Shown: positions 11,501 through 21,706 of the stretch, one piece after another
Layout: the number at the start of each line of letters is the position of its first letter
Position numbering within the stretch: position 1 is the first letter of the stretch
NCBI RefSeq assembly: GCF_010723735.1
Contig: NZ_BLLB01000002.1
Location: 2,790,001-2,854,000, forward strand
Direction: 5' to 3'
Source of the DNA: Mycolicibacterium hippocampi
GTDB lineage: Bacteria; Actinomycetota; Actinomycetes; Mycobacteriales; Mycobacteriaceae
DNA length: 64,000 bases
Translations under genes and position numbers: made by a program
Notes under the pieces: model-generated
Database searches by the model: none
Seen by the model: the letters and a program-made list of their open reading frames with translations, nothing else
Told to the model about the DNA's origin: nothing

Positions 11501-12102
11501 TCGCGCTGGAGGAGTTCGCGGCGCTGGAGGAGCGCTACAACTTCCTGTCCACCCAACTCGAGGATGTCAAGGCGGCCCGCAAGGATCTCCTCGACGTGAT
11601 CGCCGATGTCGACAGCCGCATTCTGCAGGTCTTCGCCGAGGCGTATGCCGACGTCGAACGTGAGTTCGCCCAAGTGTTCTCGACGTTGTTCCCCGGCGGT
11701 GAGGGCAGACTGCTGCTGACCGACCCCGACAACATGCTGACCACCGGGATCGAGGTCGAGGCCCGGCCGCCCGGAAAGAAGATCAAGCGGCTCTCGCTAC
11801 TGTCCGGCGGGGAGAAGTCGCTGACGGCGGTGGCGATGCTGGTGGCGATCTTCCGGGCCCGCCCGTCGCCGTTCTATGTGATGGACGAGGTCGAGGCCGC
11901 ACTCGACGACGTCAACCTGCGCCGGTTGATCAGCCTGTTCGAACAGCTGCGCGAAGTATCCCAGCTCATCGTCATCACCCACCAGAAGCCGACGATGGAG
12001 ATCGCCGACGCCCTCTACGGCGTGACGATGCGCAACGACGGCATCACCACGGTGATCTCGCAGCGGATGCGCGGCCAGGAGCTCGTGGCCAGTCCTTCCT
12101 GA
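8518..12102 (+). CDS. smc: Chromosome partition protein SMC
   Basis: ATPase that forms the core of the condensin-like SMC-ScpAB complex and organises the chromosome. The 1194-residue product has every expected part: N-terminal ATPase half with Walker [10 protein letters not shown] (about 32-40), first coiled coil (about 170-490), hinge (about 500-650, beginning near [12 protein letters not shown]), second coiled coil (about 660-1030), and C-terminal half with the LSGGEKSL signature near 1094 and Walker [14 protein letters not shown] (about 1119-1131). The ATG start gives [14 protein letters not shown], the usual SMC N-terminus. ftsY follows 45 bases later, as in many bacteria. Confidence 0.97.
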   Translation: MHLKSLTLKGFKSFASPTTLRFEPGITCVVGPNGSGKSNVVDALTWVMGEQGAKTLRGGKMEDVIFAGTSSRAPLGRAEVTLTIDNSDNALPIEYSEVSITRRMFRDGAGEYEINGSSCRLMDVQELLSDSGIGREMHVIVGQGKLSEILESRPEDRRAFIEEAAGVLKHRKRKEKAVRKLDSMSANLARLTDLTTELRRQLKPLGRQAEMARRAQTIQADLRDARLRLAADDLVARKAEFDDTNQAETTLRREHDELTARLEVRAVELEAHESAVEELSERADSAQQRWFRLSALAERVSATVRIASERAQHLDAEPEMSGGPDPDELEAQAEEVAEQERQLLEELAESRERLEATRAELAEREQVAAEAERAHLAAARAEADRREGLARLSGQVDTMRTRVESIDETVARLTTSIDEAAARAQQAQAEFETVQTRVSELDAGEVGLDDHHDRTVAALRLADERVAELQAGERAAERQVASLQARIDALSVGLDRKDGAAWLQENRGAELFGSIANLVKVQSGHESAVAAVLGAAADAVAAESFGAARDAVAALKHSDGGRAAIVLGDWPAQPVPLTGQLPEGAVWAVDVIDAAPRVRAAVAAMLAGVAVVDNLATAMELVAAQPQLRAATAEGDLVGAGWVSGGSDRRPSTLEITAQVDKARAELADAERQVGELSAALSGALAEQSSRQDAAEQALAALNESDAAISAIYEQLGRLGQEARAADDEWQRLISQRDELEAGRSRTVSELAALEDRLHNAQQEPMFEAEPVNRQEWTAAAEAARSAEVEARLTVRTAEERANAVRGRADSLRRAANAEREARVRARRAREARVHAAAVAAAVAETGRLVAARLSTAVGVASRIRDEVAAERQVRAGALTKTREEVNELTARITTLTDSLHRDEVAKAQAALRIEQLEQQVLEQFGMAVADLVAEYGPSVALPPTELEMAEYEQARERGEQVTAPTPMPFDRATQERRAKRAERELNELGRVNPLALEEFAALEERYNFLSTQLEDVKAARKDLLDVIADVDSRILQVFAEAYADVEREFAQVFSTLFPGGEGRLLLTDPDNMLTTGIEVEARPPGKKIKRLSLLSGGEKSLTAVAMLVAIFRARPSPFYVMDEVEAALDDVNLRRLISLFEQLREVSQLIVITHQKPTMEIADALYGVTMRNDGITTVISQRMRGQELVASPS

Positions 12103-12147
12103 CCGCCGGGGTCCGGCAGCACCGATTACCTTCCCTGCGACAATGGC

Positions 12148-13530
12148 GTGGTGTCTGAGGGTCTCTGGATCGCGATCGCGGTCATCGCTGTTCTGCTGGT
12201 CGCTGCGCTTGTGGTCGGGCTGCTCCGGTACCGCCGACGTCGGATCAGCCTCAAGGCCCCGGACACCGCCACTCCCGTCGACCGTTCGGGGGGTTACAGC
12301 GCATCCTCGGGCATCACGTTCACCGCCTCGGCGCCCGCCGACGCGCCGCCGGTCCCGCGGGAGGAGCCCGGTCCTGCTGCTCCGGAGCACCCCGCCCCCA
12401 TCGACACCACCGGCTCACCTGCGGTCGGCGACGACGCCACAATCCCGCGTGACGCTCCCAAGCGTCCGATCGCCGACGTCACGTTGCCCGAGCCCCCCGC
12501 GCCGCCGGCGCCACCGGCGGCCCCCGCCGAGGCGCCCGAGGTCGCTGACGAGCCCGCGCCGCCGACCGTCACCGCACCTGAGGTCACCGCACCTGACGTC
12601 GAGGACATCGCGCCCACCGAGGGGCGGCTGGATCGGCTGCGCGGCCGGCTCGCGAAGTCCCAGAACACCCTCGGCAAGAGCATGCTGGGCCTGCTGGGTG
12701 GCGGCGACCTCGACGAGGACTCCTGGGAGGAGGTCGAGGACACCCTGCTGATCGCCGACCTCGGCCCCGTCGTCACCGAGTCGGTCGTCACCGCGTTGCG
12801 GTCGAAGATGGCCAGCAACAGGGTGCGTACCGAGGCCGACGCCAGGGCGGTGCTGCGCGAGGTGCTGATCTCGGCGTTGCAACCCGACCTGGACCGCTCG
12901 ATCCGGGCGCTGCCGCACGACGACAAGCCGTCGGTGCTGCTGGTCGTCGGGGTCAACGGGACAGGCAAGACCACGACCGTCGGCAAGCTGGCCCGGGTGC
13001 TAGTCGCCGACGGCCGGCGCGTCGTGCTCGCCGCGGCGGACACGTTCCGCGCGGCGGCAGCCGATCAGCTGCAGGCATGGGCCTCCCGGGTCGGTGCACA
13101 GGTGGTGCGCGGCCCCGAGGGCGCCGATCCGGCGTCGGTGGCGTTTGATGCCGTCGACATGGGGATCACCTCGGGCGCCGATGTCGTGGTGATCGACACG
13201 GCAGGCCGACTGCACACCAAGACCGGGTTGATGGACGAGCTGGGCAAGGTGAAACGGGTGGTGGGGCGCCGCGCCGTCGTCGACGAAGTCCTGCTGGTCC
13301 TGGATGCGACGATCGGGCAGAACAGCCTGCCCCAGGCGCGGGTCTTCGCCGAGGTGGTCGACATCACCGGCGTCGTACTGACCAAGCTGGACGGCACAGC
13401 GAAGGGCGGCATCGTCTTCCGCGTCCAGCAGGAGCTCGGAGTGCCGGTCAAGCTGGTAGGTCTCGGCGAGGGGCCCGACGATCTTGCGCCGTTCGAACCG
13501 GCCGCATTTGTCGACGCGCTGCTGGGGTAG
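12148..13530 (+). CDS. ftsY: Signal recognition particle receptor FtsY
   Basis: SRP receptor GTPase that docks ribosome-SRP complexes at the membrane. The 460-residue protein has an N-terminal membrane helix (about 4-25) followed by RYRRRR, then a long Pro/Ala/Glu-rich acidic linker (about 40-155), a helical N domain, and the NG GTPase domain. The G1 loop GVNGTGKTT is at about 268-276, with the DTAGRLHTKTG and TKLDGTAKGG motifs downstream. A helix-anchored FtsY is typical of actinobacteria. The start is one of two adjacent GTG codons; the first is used here. Confidence 0.96.
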   Translation: MVSEGLWIAIAVIAVLLVAALVVGLLRYRRRRISLKAPDTATPVDRSGGYSASSGITFTASAPADAPPVPREEPGPAAPEHPAPIDTTGSPAVGDDATIPRDAPKRPIADVTLPEPPAPPAPPAAPAEAPEVADEPAPPTVTAPEVTAPDVEDIAPTEGRLDRLRGRLAKSQNTLGKSMLGLLGGGDLDEDSWEEVEDTLLIADLGPVVTESVVTALRSKMASNRVRTEADARAVLREVLISALQPDLDRSIRALPHDDKPSVLLVVGVNGTGKTTTVGKLARVLVADGRRVVLAAADTFRAAAADQLQAWASRVGAQVVRGPEGADPASVAFDAVDMGITSGADVVVIDTAGRLHTKTGLMDELGKVKRVVGRRAVVDEVLLVLDATIGQNSLPQARVFAEVVDITGVVLTKLDGTAKGGIVFRVQQELGVPVKLVGLGEGPDDLAPFEPAAFVDALLG

Positions 13531-13642
13531 TGGTTCCCGAAACGCTCGTCAGAGTGCAAACGGGTCGGTAATTGTGTCACGGCCCAAGGCTTTTTGCTGA
13601 TCTTGGTCGTCGAAACACGAGCGTAACCACTTGAGTGTGTCC

Positions 13643-13659
13643 GTTCACGCAGCCGAAAC
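13643..13659 (+). promoter_or_regulatory. Predicted GlnR-binding box upstream of amt
   Basis: The sequence GTTCAC, six bases, GAAAC fits every fixed position of the actinobacterial GlnR box (gnTnAC-n6-GaAAC). It lies 90 bases before the amt start. GlnR is the OmpR-type regulator that activates nitrogen-scavenging genes under nitrogen limitation in mycobacteria, and amt-glnB-glnD is a known target operon. A weaker partial match (GTGTCAC) lies around 13574-13580. The assignment rests on motif match and on the genes downstream. Confidence 0.65.
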
Positions 13660-13731
13660 ACAACAGAATCACAGGTGAAACGCGGGCCGAACAGTCTCTT
13701 TGCGAGGCCGATCCTGTCGGCTGTCATCCCC

Positions 13732-13738
13732 AAGGAGG
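13732..13738 (+). promoter_or_regulatory. Strong ribosome binding site deciding the amt start
   Basis: AAGGAGG, a near-perfect complement to the 16S rRNA tail, sits 10 bases before a GTG at 13749. The open frame continues upstream to 13635, so this site is the main reason for taking GTG 13749 as the amt start. A TTG nine bases further on is a weaker alternative. Confidence 0.7.
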
Positions 13739-13748
13739 TTCACACAAA

Positions 13749-15119
13749 GTGGTTGGCTTGCATGATGTGGCCCTAGCCATACCGGACGAGATGTTTCTGC
13801 CGTTCGGGCCTGAGGGCCTGAGCGCCGGTGACACGGCATGGGTGCTCACATCCGCCGCGCTGGTGTTGTTCATGACACCGGGCCTGGCGTTCTTCTACGG
13901 CGGTCTGTCCCGACAGAAGTCCGTCCTCAACATGATGATGATGTCGTTCGGCTCCCTCGGGGTCGTCAGCGTCATCTACGTGTTGTGGGGCTATTCGATG
14001 TCGTTCGCGTCGGCGCACACCGGGAACAGCGACATTCTCGGGATCTTCGACAACCCGTTCTCACTCTTCGGTCTGAGCCAGTTGAGCGAGGTGCGTGAGA
14101 TCGACGGTGTCGACACGTTTGTGCTCGGTGGATTCGGGACGGTACCCGCCATCGTCTGGGTGGCCTTCCAGCTCACCTTCGCGGTGATCACCGTCGCCCT
14201 GATCAGCGGGGCGGTGGCCGAACGGATGAAGTTCGGCACCTGGCTGCTGTTCGGCGGCATCTGGGTCACCCTGGTGTACTTCCCTCTGTCGCACATGGTC
14301 TGGGGCGGTGGCCTGCTGTCGGCCTCGGAGTCGGGCATCGCGGCCAAACTGTTCGGCGTGGATGACGAAGGTGCCGCCAACGTCGCACCGATCGACTTCG
14401 CCGGTGGCACAGTGGTGCACATCAACGCCGGCATGGCCGCTCTGGTGTTGGCGATCCTGCTCGGAAAGCGCGCCGGCTTCGGCAAGTCCGCCTTCCGTCC
14501 GCACAACGTTCCTTTCGTGCTGCTCGGCGCGGCCATCCTGTGGTTCGGCTGGTTCGGCTTCAACGTGGGCTCCGAAGGCGCTGCGGACATGCTCGCCGGC
14601 GTGGTGTGGGTCAACACCACTGCCGCCACCGCGGCCGCAATGCTGGCGTGGTTGCTGGTGGAACGCATCCGTGACGGCCACGCCACCAGCGTCGGCGCCG
14701 CTTCGGGTGTCGTCGCCGGTCTGGTCGCGATCACCCCCGCATGTGGTTCGCTCAGCGCGATCGGCTCGCTGATCCTCGGTGCGATCGCCGGTGTGCTCTC
14801 CGCACTCGCCATCGGGCTGAAGTACAAGTTCGGTTACGACGATTCGCTCGACGTCGTCGGCGTCCACCTGGTCGCCGGGCTGTGGGGCACCGTCGGAATC
14901 GGATTCCTGGCCCTGGATACCGGTCTGTTCTACGGTGGCGGCGTCCAGCAGCTCGTCGTGCAGGTCGTCATCGCACTGGTGGCGGTCATCTTCACCGGCA
15001 TCATGACCGTGATCATCGCGTTCATCGTCAAGCCTCTGGGCTGGCGGGTGTCCCAGGAGGACGAGGACACTGGTATCGATGAAACCGAACACGCCGAAAC
15101 GGCTTACGAGCTCGCCTGA
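13749..15119 (+). CDS. amt: Ammonium transporter (Amt/MEP/Rh family)
   Basis: Polytopic membrane channel for ammonium. The 456-residue protein begins with a short extracytoplasmic segment and then shows about eleven membrane helices with family motifs: GDTAWVLTSAALVLFMTPGLAFFYGG, DFAGGTVVHINAGMAAL (pore His), the FGWFGFNVGS segment, and DDSLDVVGVHLVAGLWGTVGIG (second conserved His). The C-terminal tail after the last helix is acidic and would meet PII. It is followed after 33 bases by glnB and then glnD, the standard nitrogen-sensing operon of actinobacteria, and is preceded by a GlnR box. Confidence 0.96.
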   Translation: MVGLHDVALAIPDEMFLPFGPEGLSAGDTAWVLTSAALVLFMTPGLAFFYGGLSRQKSVLNMMMMSFGSLGVVSVIYVLWGYSMSFASAHTGNSDILGIFDNPFSLFGLSQLSEVREIDGVDTFVLGGFGTVPAIVWVAFQLTFAVITVALISGAVAERMKFGTWLLFGGIWVTLVYFPLSHMVWGGGLLSASESGIAAKLFGVDDEGAANVAPIDFAGGTVVHINAGMAALVLAILLGKRAGFGKSAFRPHNVPFVLLGAAILWFGWFGFNVGSEGAADMLAGVVWVNTTAATAAAMLAWLLVERIRDGHATSVGAASGVVAGLVAITPACGSLSAIGSLILGAIAGVLSALAIGLKYKFGYDDSLDVVGVHLVAGLWGTVGIGFLALDTGLFYGGGVQQLVVQVVIALVAVIFTGIMTVIIAFIVKPLGWRVSQEDEDTGIDETEHAETAYELA

Positions 15120-15491
<372 letters not shown>

Positions 15492-15572
15492 GACACAGCG
15501 TGGAATGAGCCGTCGTTTCCCGGCATTGCACCGGAAGAGCGCTAGACCGGTCAGTGCCGGAGAGGACAACTC

Positions 15573-18047
15573 ATGACAGGACACAAGCAAGACCCCGCCG
15601 CCGGAGCCCCTCGTTGGGTGCGCCCGGCGGCGGGTTCTTTGCGTCCCGCAACCGATCTGGTCGCCGCCGCCCAACAGCTACTGGTCGGCGGACCACGTCA
15701 ACTGGACTCGGCCGCGCTGCGCACCGCGCTGCTGGATCTCTACGATTTCTGGCTGGCCTCCAAGGCCACCGAGATCGGCATCACCCCGACGAGTGGCTTC
15801 GCGATCGTCGCAACCGGGGGATTGGGTAGGGGCGAGATCCTGCCCTACTCCGATCTCGATCTGATGTTGTTGCACGACAACATGCCCACCGAGGTGGTGG
15901 GTGAGGTGGCCGAACTGTTGTGGTATCCGTTGTGGGACGCCAACATTCGCCTCGACCACAGTGTCCGCACGGTGCCGCAGGCGCTCAAGGTCGGCGGCGA
16001 GGACATCTCGGCCGGGCTGGCGATGCTCGAGGCGCGGCACATCGCCGGGGACGCCGACCTGTCGTCGCTGCTGATCAGCGGTGCGCGCAGCCAATGGCGT
16101 ACCGGGATCGCGTCGCGGTTCGACGAACTGGTCGAGCACACCAGGGCGCGGTGGCAGCGCAGCGGCCAGATCGCCCACCGCGCAGAGCCGGACCTCAAGT
16201 GCGGCCGGGGCGGTCTGCGCGACGTCCAACTGCTCAACGCACTGGCCATCGCGCAACTGGCCGACGTGTACCCGAGCCGGTCGCTGGCGTCGCCGACCGA
16301 AACCCTCGGCGAGGCGCATCTGTCGCTGCTCAACGTCCGCACCGAGTTGCACCGCGTCGCCGGACGCGGCCGTGAACTGCTGCTGGCTCAGCACGCCGAC
16401 GAGATCGGCGCCCTGCTTCGTATCGGCGACCGGTTCGATCTGGCGAGGATGCTGTCCGACGCCGCACGCACCGTCAGCTACTACGTCGACGCGGGGATCC
16501 GCACGGCGGGAAATTCGTTGCCCCGCCGCGGGCTTGCCGCATTGCGCCGTCCGGTACGCCGTCCCATCGATGAAGGTGTCGTCGAGTTCAACGGCGAGGT
16601 GATCCTGGCCCGCGATGCCCGCCCGGAGCGCGATCCGGGTCTGATCCTGCGGGTGGCAGCAGCGTCGGCGACCACCGGTTTGCCGATGGCGGCTTCCACC
16701 CTGAGTCGCCTGGTGGAGAACGCGCCGGAGCTGCGCACCCCCTGGCCGCGTCAGGCGCTCAAGGACCTGCTCGTGATGCTCGCCGCAGGTCCGTCCGCGG
16801 TGGCAACGATCGAAGCGCTCGACCGCACCGGGCTGTGGGGCCGGCTGTTCCCCGAATGGGGTGCCGTCCGCGACCTGCCGCCGCGCGATGTCGTCCACAT
16901 CTGGACCGTGGACCGTCATCTTGTCGAAACCGTTTCCCGGGCAAGCGGTTTCACGACCAGGGTGGCCCGGCCCGACCTTCTCGTGCTCGGCGCTCTGGTA
17001 CACGACATCGGCAAGGGCAGGGGTGGGGACCACAGCGTCATCGGGGCCGAGCTGGCCACCCAGATCGGCAACCGGCTGGGGCTGTGGCCCTCCGACGTCG
17101 ACATCTTGTCGAAGGTGGTGCGCCATCATCTGCTGCTGCCGCAGACCGCCACCAGGCGGGATCTGCAGGACCCCAAGACCATCGCTGCCGTGGTCGATGC
17201 CCTCGGCGGCGATCCGGTGGTGCTGGAACTGCTGCATGTGCTCGCCGAGGCCGACTCGCTGGCCACCGGCCCGGGCGTCTGGGGGGACTGGAAGGCCTCG
17301 CTGCTCGGCGACCTGGTGCGGCGATGCCGGATGGTGATGGCCGGCGAGAGCCTGCCCGCACCCGATCCCGTTGACCCGCGGTTTCTTTCGTTGGCTGCCG
17401 GCGAGGGCGTGCATGTCGAGATGACGCCCGCCGACAACCCGCACATCTACAACGTGACGATGATCGTGCCGGATAGGCGAGGCCTGCTGTCGAAGGCGGC
17501 CGGCGTCTTGGCTCTCAACAAGTTGCGAGTGCACTCCGCGTCGGTGAACTCGCACCAGGGCTCGGCGATCAACACCTTCGTCGTCTCCCCGCACTTCGGC
17601 ACCCCACCGGCGGCGGAGCTGCTGCGGCAGCAGTTGATCCTCGCCGTCGAGGGGGAGCTCGACGTTCTGGGGGCGCTGGAGCTGCGCGGCGGGGACAGCT
17701 CGCAAGCGGGCCGGGCGGGCGAGGCGCGGGCAGCTGTGCCGGTCAACGCACCGGCGGCGCCTCCCCGGGTGATCTGGCATGCCGGGGCCGGCCCGGGACA
17801 ACTGCTCGCGGAGATCCGGGCCACCGATCGCGCCGGGCTGCTGGCGGTGCTGACCGCGGTGTTCGAACGCGCCGGGGTGGACATCGCCTGGGCCAAGGTG
17901 ACGACGCTGGGATCCTCGGTGGTGGACACGTTCGCGGTGGTACTGCCGCCGGACAGCCCGGAGAACACGCTGCGTCAGGCGCTGGAGCGAGAGCTGTACG
18001 CGGTGCTGCCCGCACCGCCGACCAAGCAGGTCGAGGAAGCCAGCTAG
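15573..18047 (+). CDS. glnD: PII nucleotidyltransferase GlnD
   Basis: Bifunctional enzyme that modifies and demodifies PII according to nitrogen status. The 824 residues show the nucleotidyltransferase domain (GGLGRGE then [10 protein letters not shown], about 80-101), a helical linker, an HD hydrolase domain ([13 protein letters not shown] near 475-487), and two C-terminal ACT domains (about 616-690 and 745-815) expected to sense glutamine. The full domain set indicates an intact enzyme; in mycobacteria and corynebacteria the reaction is adenylylation. It completes the amt-glnB-glnD cluster. ffh begins 24 bases after its stop. Confidence 0.95.
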   Translation: MTGHKQDPAAGAPRWVRPAAGSLRPATDLVAAAQQLLVGGPRQLDSAALRTALLDLYDFWLASKATEIGITPTSGFAIVATGGLGRGEILPYSDLDLMLLHDNMPTEVVGEVAELLWYPLWDANIRLDHSVRTVPQALKVGGEDISAGLAMLEARHIAGDADLSSLLISGARSQWRTGIASRFDELVEHTRARWQRSGQIAHRAEPDLKCGRGGLRDVQLLNALAIAQLADVYPSRSLASPTETLGEAHLSLLNVRTELHRVAGRGRELLLAQHADEIGALLRIGDRFDLARMLSDAARTVSYYVDAGIRTAGNSLPRRGLAALRRPVRRPIDEGVVEFNGEVILARDARPERDPGLILRVAAASATTGLPMAASTLSRLVENAPELRTPWPRQALKDLLVMLAAGPSAVATIEALDRTGLWGRLFPEWGAVRDLPPRDVVHIWTVDRHLVETVSRASGFTTRVARPDLLVLGALVHDIGKGRGGDHSVIGAELATQIGNRLGLWPSDVDILSKVVRHHLLLPQTATRRDLQDPKTIAAVVDALGGDPVVLELLHVLAEADSLATGPGVWGDWKASLLGDLVRRCRMVMAGESLPAPDPVDPRFLSLAAGEGVHVEMTPADNPHIYNVTMIVPDRRGLLSKAAGVLALNKLRVHSASVNSHQGSAINTFVVSPHFGTPPAAELLRQQLILAVEGELDVLGALELRGGDSSQAGRAGEARAAVPVNAPAAPPRVIWHAGAGPGQLLAEIRATDRAGLLAVLTAVFERAGVDIAWAKVTTLGSSVVDTFAVVLPPDSPENTLRQALERELYAVLPAPPTKQVEEAS

Positions 18048-18071
18048 CCGGACGCCAAGTAGTCTGGCCTC

Positions 18072-19640
18072 GTGTTTGAATCCCTCTCCGACCGGTTGAC
18101 CGGCGCGCTCTCTGGCCTGCGCGGGAAGGGTCGGCTCACCGACGCCGATATCGATGCCACCAGCCGCGAGATCAGGCTGGCGCTGCTGGAAGCCGACGTC
18201 TCACTGCCGGTGGTGCGCGAGTTCGTCGCCCGCATCAAAGACCGCGCCAAGGGTGCGGAGGTCTCGGCGGCGCTGAACCCGGCCCAGCAGGTCGTCAAGA
18301 TCGTCAACGAGGAACTCGTCGGGATCCTCGGCGGCCAGACCCGGCAGCTGTCGTTCGCCAAGACCCCTCCGACGGTGATCATGCTGGCGGGCCTGCAAGG
18401 CTCGGGTAAGACCACGCTGGCCGGAAAGCTCGCGAAATGGCTTAAGGGCCAAGGGCATACACCCCTGCTGGTCGCCTGCGACCTGCAACGTCCCGGAGCG
18501 GTCAACCAGCTCCAGATCGTCGGCGAACGGGCGGGTGTGCACGTCTTCGCGCCGCATCCCGGTGTGTCGCCCGACGGCGCCACGATCGAGCAGATGAAAA
18601 CCGGTGACCCGGTGGCCGTGGCGTCGGGGGGTCTGGCCGAGGCGCGGGCCAAGCACTACGACGTCGTCATCGTCGACACCGCGGGCCGCCTCGGTATCGA
18701 CGAGGAACTGATGGGTCAGGCCGCGGCCATCCGCGATGCCGTCACGCCCGACGAAACCCTCTTCGTCCTCGACGCGATGATCGGCCAGGACGCTGTGACC
18801 ACGGCCGATGCGTTCCGCGAGGGTGTCGGGTTCACCGGCGTCGTGCTGACCAAGCTGGACGGCGACGCGCGCGGCGGCGCCGCGCTGTCGGTGCGCGAGG
18901 TCACCGGCGTGCCGATCCTGTTCGCGTCGAGCGGTGAGAAGCTCGAAGACTTCGACGTCTTCCATCCCGACCGGATGGCAGGGCGCATTCTGGGCATGGG
19001 CGACGTGCTGTCGCTCATCGAGCAGGCAGAACAGCACTTCGACGCCGAGCAGGCAGAGGCGACGGCCGCCAAGATCGGCAGCGGCGAGCTCACGCTCGAG
19101 GATTTCCTCGAGCAGATGCTGGCGATCCGCAAGATGGGGCCCATCGGCAACCTGCTGGGCATGCTGCCGGGCGCCGGCCAGATGAAGGACGCGCTGGCTG
19201 CCGTCGACGACAACCAACTCGACCGGGTGCAGGCCATCATCCGCGGGATGACCCCGGCCGAGCGTGCCGACCCGAAGATCATCAACGCCTCGCGCCGGCT
19301 GCGTATCGCCAACGGCTCCGGGGTGACGGTCTCGGAGGTCAATCAGCTCGTCGACCGCTTCTTCGAGGCGCGCAAGATGATGTCCCAGATGGCCGGCCAG
19401 ATGGGGATGCCGTTCGGCCGCAAGAACACTCGCAAGGCTGCCAAGGGCAAGAACAAGCAGAAGGGCAAGAAGGGGCGCAAATCGGGCGCAGGCCCGACGC
19501 CGCCGAAGACGCGCAATCCGCTCGGCGCAGGCATGCCCGCCGGCTTCCCCGACCTGTCGAGCATGCCCAAGGGGCTCGACGAGCTCCCACCGGGCCTGGC
19601 CGACATCGATCTGTCGAAACTGAAGTTCCCCAAGAACTGA
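18072..19640 (+). CDS. ffh: Signal recognition particle protein Ffh
   Basis: GTPase that binds signal sequences on translating ribosomes and hands them to FtsY. The 522-residue protein has the N domain (1-90), the G domain with G1 loop GLQGSGKT (107-114), DTAGRLGID and TKLDGDARGG motifs, and the Met-rich M domain (about 300-435). The C-terminal tail is unusually basic, with Lys/Gly/Asn runs (RKAAKGKNKQKGKKGRKSG) followed by a Pro-rich end, as in other mycobacteria. The GTG start gives MFESLSDRLTGALSGL, the usual N-terminus. Confidence 0.96.
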   Translation: MFESLSDRLTGALSGLRGKGRLTDADIDATSREIRLALLEADVSLPVVREFVARIKDRAKGAEVSAALNPAQQVVKIVNEELVGILGGQTRQLSFAKTPPTVIMLAGLQGSGKTTLAGKLAKWLKGQGHTPLLVACDLQRPGAVNQLQIVGERAGVHVFAPHPGVSPDGATIEQMKTGDPVAVASGGLAEARAKHYDVVIVDTAGRLGIDEELMGQAAAIRDAVTPDETLFVLDAMIGQDAVTTADAFREGVGFTGVVLTKLDGDARGGAALSVREVTGVPILFASSGEKLEDFDVFHPDRMAGRILGMGDVLSLIEQAEQHFDAEQAEATAAKIGSGELTLEDFLEQMLAIRKMGPIGNLLGMLPGAGQMKDALAAVDDNQLDRVQAIIRGMTPAERADPKIINASRRLRIANGSGVTVSEVNQLVDRFFEARKMMSQMAGQMGMPFGRKNTRKAAKGKNKQKGKKGRKSGAGPTPPKTRNPLGAGMPAGFPDLSSMPKGLDELPPGLADIDLSKLKFPKN

Positions 19641-20719
19641 TGCCCCTGCACGTCCGGGGGCGCGGGTTGCCCGACGGTGAACCCGTGGAGTGGTGGATCG
19701 TCGATGGCCGGCTCAGCGCCGAACCGGTGACCGGCGCGGAGACGGTGTTCGGAGCTGACGGGGATGGCGGGTGGATCCTCCCCGGCCTGGTCGACGCGCA
19801 CTGCCACGTCGGGCTCGGCCAACACGGACCGATCGAGATGGACGAGGCCGTCGCGCAGGCCGAAACCGAGCGCGGCGCCGGGGCGCTGCTGCTGCGCGAC
19901 GCCGGGTCGCCCACCGACACCCGAAGCTTCGACGACCGAGCCGATTTGCCGCGCCTCATCCGCGCCGGTCGCCATCTCGCGCGGCCCAAGCGCTACCAGC
20001 GCGGGTTCGCGATCGAGTTGGAGGACCAGTGGCAGTTGCCCGACGTGGTGGCAGCGCAGGCCCGGTGGGGTGACGGCTGGGTCAAGCTGGTGGGGGACTG
20101 GATCGACCGCGACATCGGCGACCTGGCGCCGCTGTGGCCCGACGACGTGCTCAAGGCCGCGATCGAGGCTGCCCACGCCAATGGCGCGCGGGTGACGGCC
20201 CACGTGTTCAGCGAGGACGCGCTGCCGGGGCTGATCAAGGCAGGGATCGACTGCATCGAGCACGGCACCGGGCTCACCGACGACACCGTCGACCTGATGG
20301 TCGAGCACGGCACCGCGCTGGTGCCCACGCTGATCAACATCGAGAACTTCCCCGACATCGCGTCGGCAGCCAGCAAGTACCCCCGCTACGAACGCCACAT
20401 GCGCGCGCTGCACCAGAGTTGTGCAGCCAGGATCGGCGCGGCGCGGGAGGCCGGTGTGCCCATCTACGCAGGCACCGACGCCGGCAGCGCTGTCGCCCAC
20501 GGCCGCATCGGCGACGAGGTCGACGCGCTCAAGGGCATCGGGATGACCCCGACCGAAGCACTGGGTGCCGCTTGTTGGGACGCCCGGCAGTGGTTGGGCC
20601 GGCCGGGGCTGGCCCACGGGGCGTCGGCCGATCTGGTCTGCTACGCCGACGACCCGCGCAGTGGTGCGGCAGTGTTGGGCGCCCCGACGCTGGTGATCCT
20701 GCGCGGCGCCGTCTACTGA
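19640..20719 (+). CDS. Amidohydrolase family protein
   Basis: 359-residue metal-dependent hydrolase of the imidazolonepropionase/prolidase-like amidohydrolase group. Metal ligands are visible: the HCH pair in LVDAHCHVG (near residue 55), a lysine in WVKLVGDW, histidines in VTAHVFSED and CIEHGTG, and the aspartate in YAGTDAGS. It overlaps the ffh stop by one base (TGATG), so it is coupled to ffh; the same neighbour (Rv2915c) sits next to ffh in M. tuberculosis. The substrate is unknown, although related enzymes hydrolyse cyclic amides or dipeptides. Confidence 0.85.
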   Translation: MPLHVRGRGLPDGEPVEWWIVDGRLSAEPVTGAETVFGADGDGGWILPGLVDAHCHVGLGQHGPIEMDEAVAQAETERGAGALLLRDAGSPTDTRSFDDRADLPRLIRAGRHLARPKRYQRGFAIELEDQWQLPDVVAAQARWGDGWVKLVGDWIDRDIGDLAPLWPDDVLKAAIEAAHANGARVTAHVFSEDALPGLIKAGIDCIEHGTGLTDDTVDLMVEHGTALVPTLINIENFPDIASAASKYPRYERHMRALHQSCAARIGAAREAGVPIYAGTDAGSAVAHGRIGDEVDALKGIGMTPTEALGAACWDARQWLGRPGLAHGASADLVCYADDPRSGAAVLGAPTLVILRGAVY

Positions 20720-20737
20720 TCGCCGAGTGTGAAGCCA

Positions 20738-20767
20738 GGGTCGTGATCGGGGCCGCGATCACGACCC
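20738..20767. terminator. Bidirectional hairpin between convergent genes
   Basis: A perfect 12-bp stem (GGGTCGTGATCG pairing with CGATCACGACCC) encloses a 6-base loop, in the 77-base gap between the amidohydrolase and the convergent carboxypeptidase gene. No T-run follows on either side, which is usual for mycobacterial terminators. It could stop transcription from both directions. Confidence 0.6.
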
Positions 20768-20796
20768 GGAGTACTATTCCGCGGCGGGTGAGCGCG

Positions 20797-21633
20797 CTAG
20801 GGCTGGGCGAATCCCCAGTCGAGCAGCCTGGTCGCCTGCCCGTAGAGGTCGCCGTCGCCGTACATCTGCACCACCACCAGGCGCCGGTTGCCGCGTTGGG
20901 CGGCGCCGACGTAGGTCTTGCGGGCCAGGTTGGTGTAACCGGTCTTGCCGCCGAGGTCGCCCGGGTATCGGGTGAGCAGCTGGTTCTGGTTGGTGATCGT
21001 CTTGCCGGGGAACTGCGCCGACGGCTGCCGCATGATCTGGGCGATCAACGGATACTGCAGGGCCGCGCGCATGATGACCGCGAGATCGTGTGGCGTGGTC
21101 ACCGACTCCCAGCCGGGGCCGTCCAGCCCCGACGGCGACGACGCCTTGGTGCTGCGCGCCCCGACGAGGGCGGCTTTGCGGTTCATCGCGGCCAACGCCA
21201 CCTGCTTCCCGCCGAGCATGTCGGCAAGCATGTTGGCCGCATCGTTGCCCGACACCATCAGGATCGCCTCGAGGAGCTGGCGGGTGGTGTAGGCCTGGCC
21301 GGGTTTCAGCCCGACGCAGGAACACACCACGTCGGTGTGGGAGGTGTTGGCCCGGGCGAAGTTGTCGGGCCGAAGGTGATCGAGCACCACCGTGGCCAGC
21401 AGCACCTTGATCGTGCTGGCCGGGGCGTAGGTGCCGTAGGGGTCCCGGCTGGCCAGCACCCGGCCGGTGTCGAGGTCGGCGACCAGCCATGCCTTGGCGG
21501 GGCCGTCCGGAAGCGCTTGCGCAGCGGCCGGCGCTGTATCGGGCTGGGCCGTCGCGGGGGGTGCGCCGACCGTCATCGCGGCAGGCAGAACCACGCTGAG
21601 GGCGAGCGCCAGCCCGGCGAAACTTCGTCGCAC
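20797..21633 (-). CDS. dacB2: D-alanyl-D-alanine carboxypeptidase, DacB2-like (copy 1)
   Basis: Exported penicillin-binding protein of the S11 family that trims the terminal D-Ala from peptidoglycan stem peptides. The 278-residue precursor has an N-terminal signal peptide (about 1-30, ending ATAQ). The active-site motifs are STIK (73-76, nucleophile S73), SGN (128-130) and KTG (230-232). It starts at GTG. It is a close paralogue of the gene just upstream on the same strand, with which it shares the AWLVAD.DTG, YAPASTIKVLLA, YTTRQLLEA and SGNDAAN segments. M. tuberculosis has one gene (Rv2911, dacB2) at this position. Confidence 0.92.
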   Translation of the reverse strand: MRRSFAGLALALSVVLPAAMTVGAPPATAQPDTAPAAAQALPDGPAKAWLVADLDTGRVLASRDPYGTYAPASTIKVLLATVVLDHLRPDNFARANTSHTDVVCSCVGLKPGQAYTTRQLLEAILMVSGNDAANMLADMLGGKQVALAAMNRKAALVGARSTKASSPSGLDGPGWESVTTPHDLAVIMRAALQYPLIAQIMRQPSAQFPGKTITNQNQLLTRYPGDLGGKTGYTNLARKTYVGAAQRGNRRLVVVQMYGDGDLYGQATRLLDWGFAQP

Positions 21634-21706
21634 AGCAGGCGACGGTAGTGGCGCCAGGACTCGCTGAGCGCGCGATCAGGTCTCCATCGGGTCTCTTCTC
21701 GCCCGG

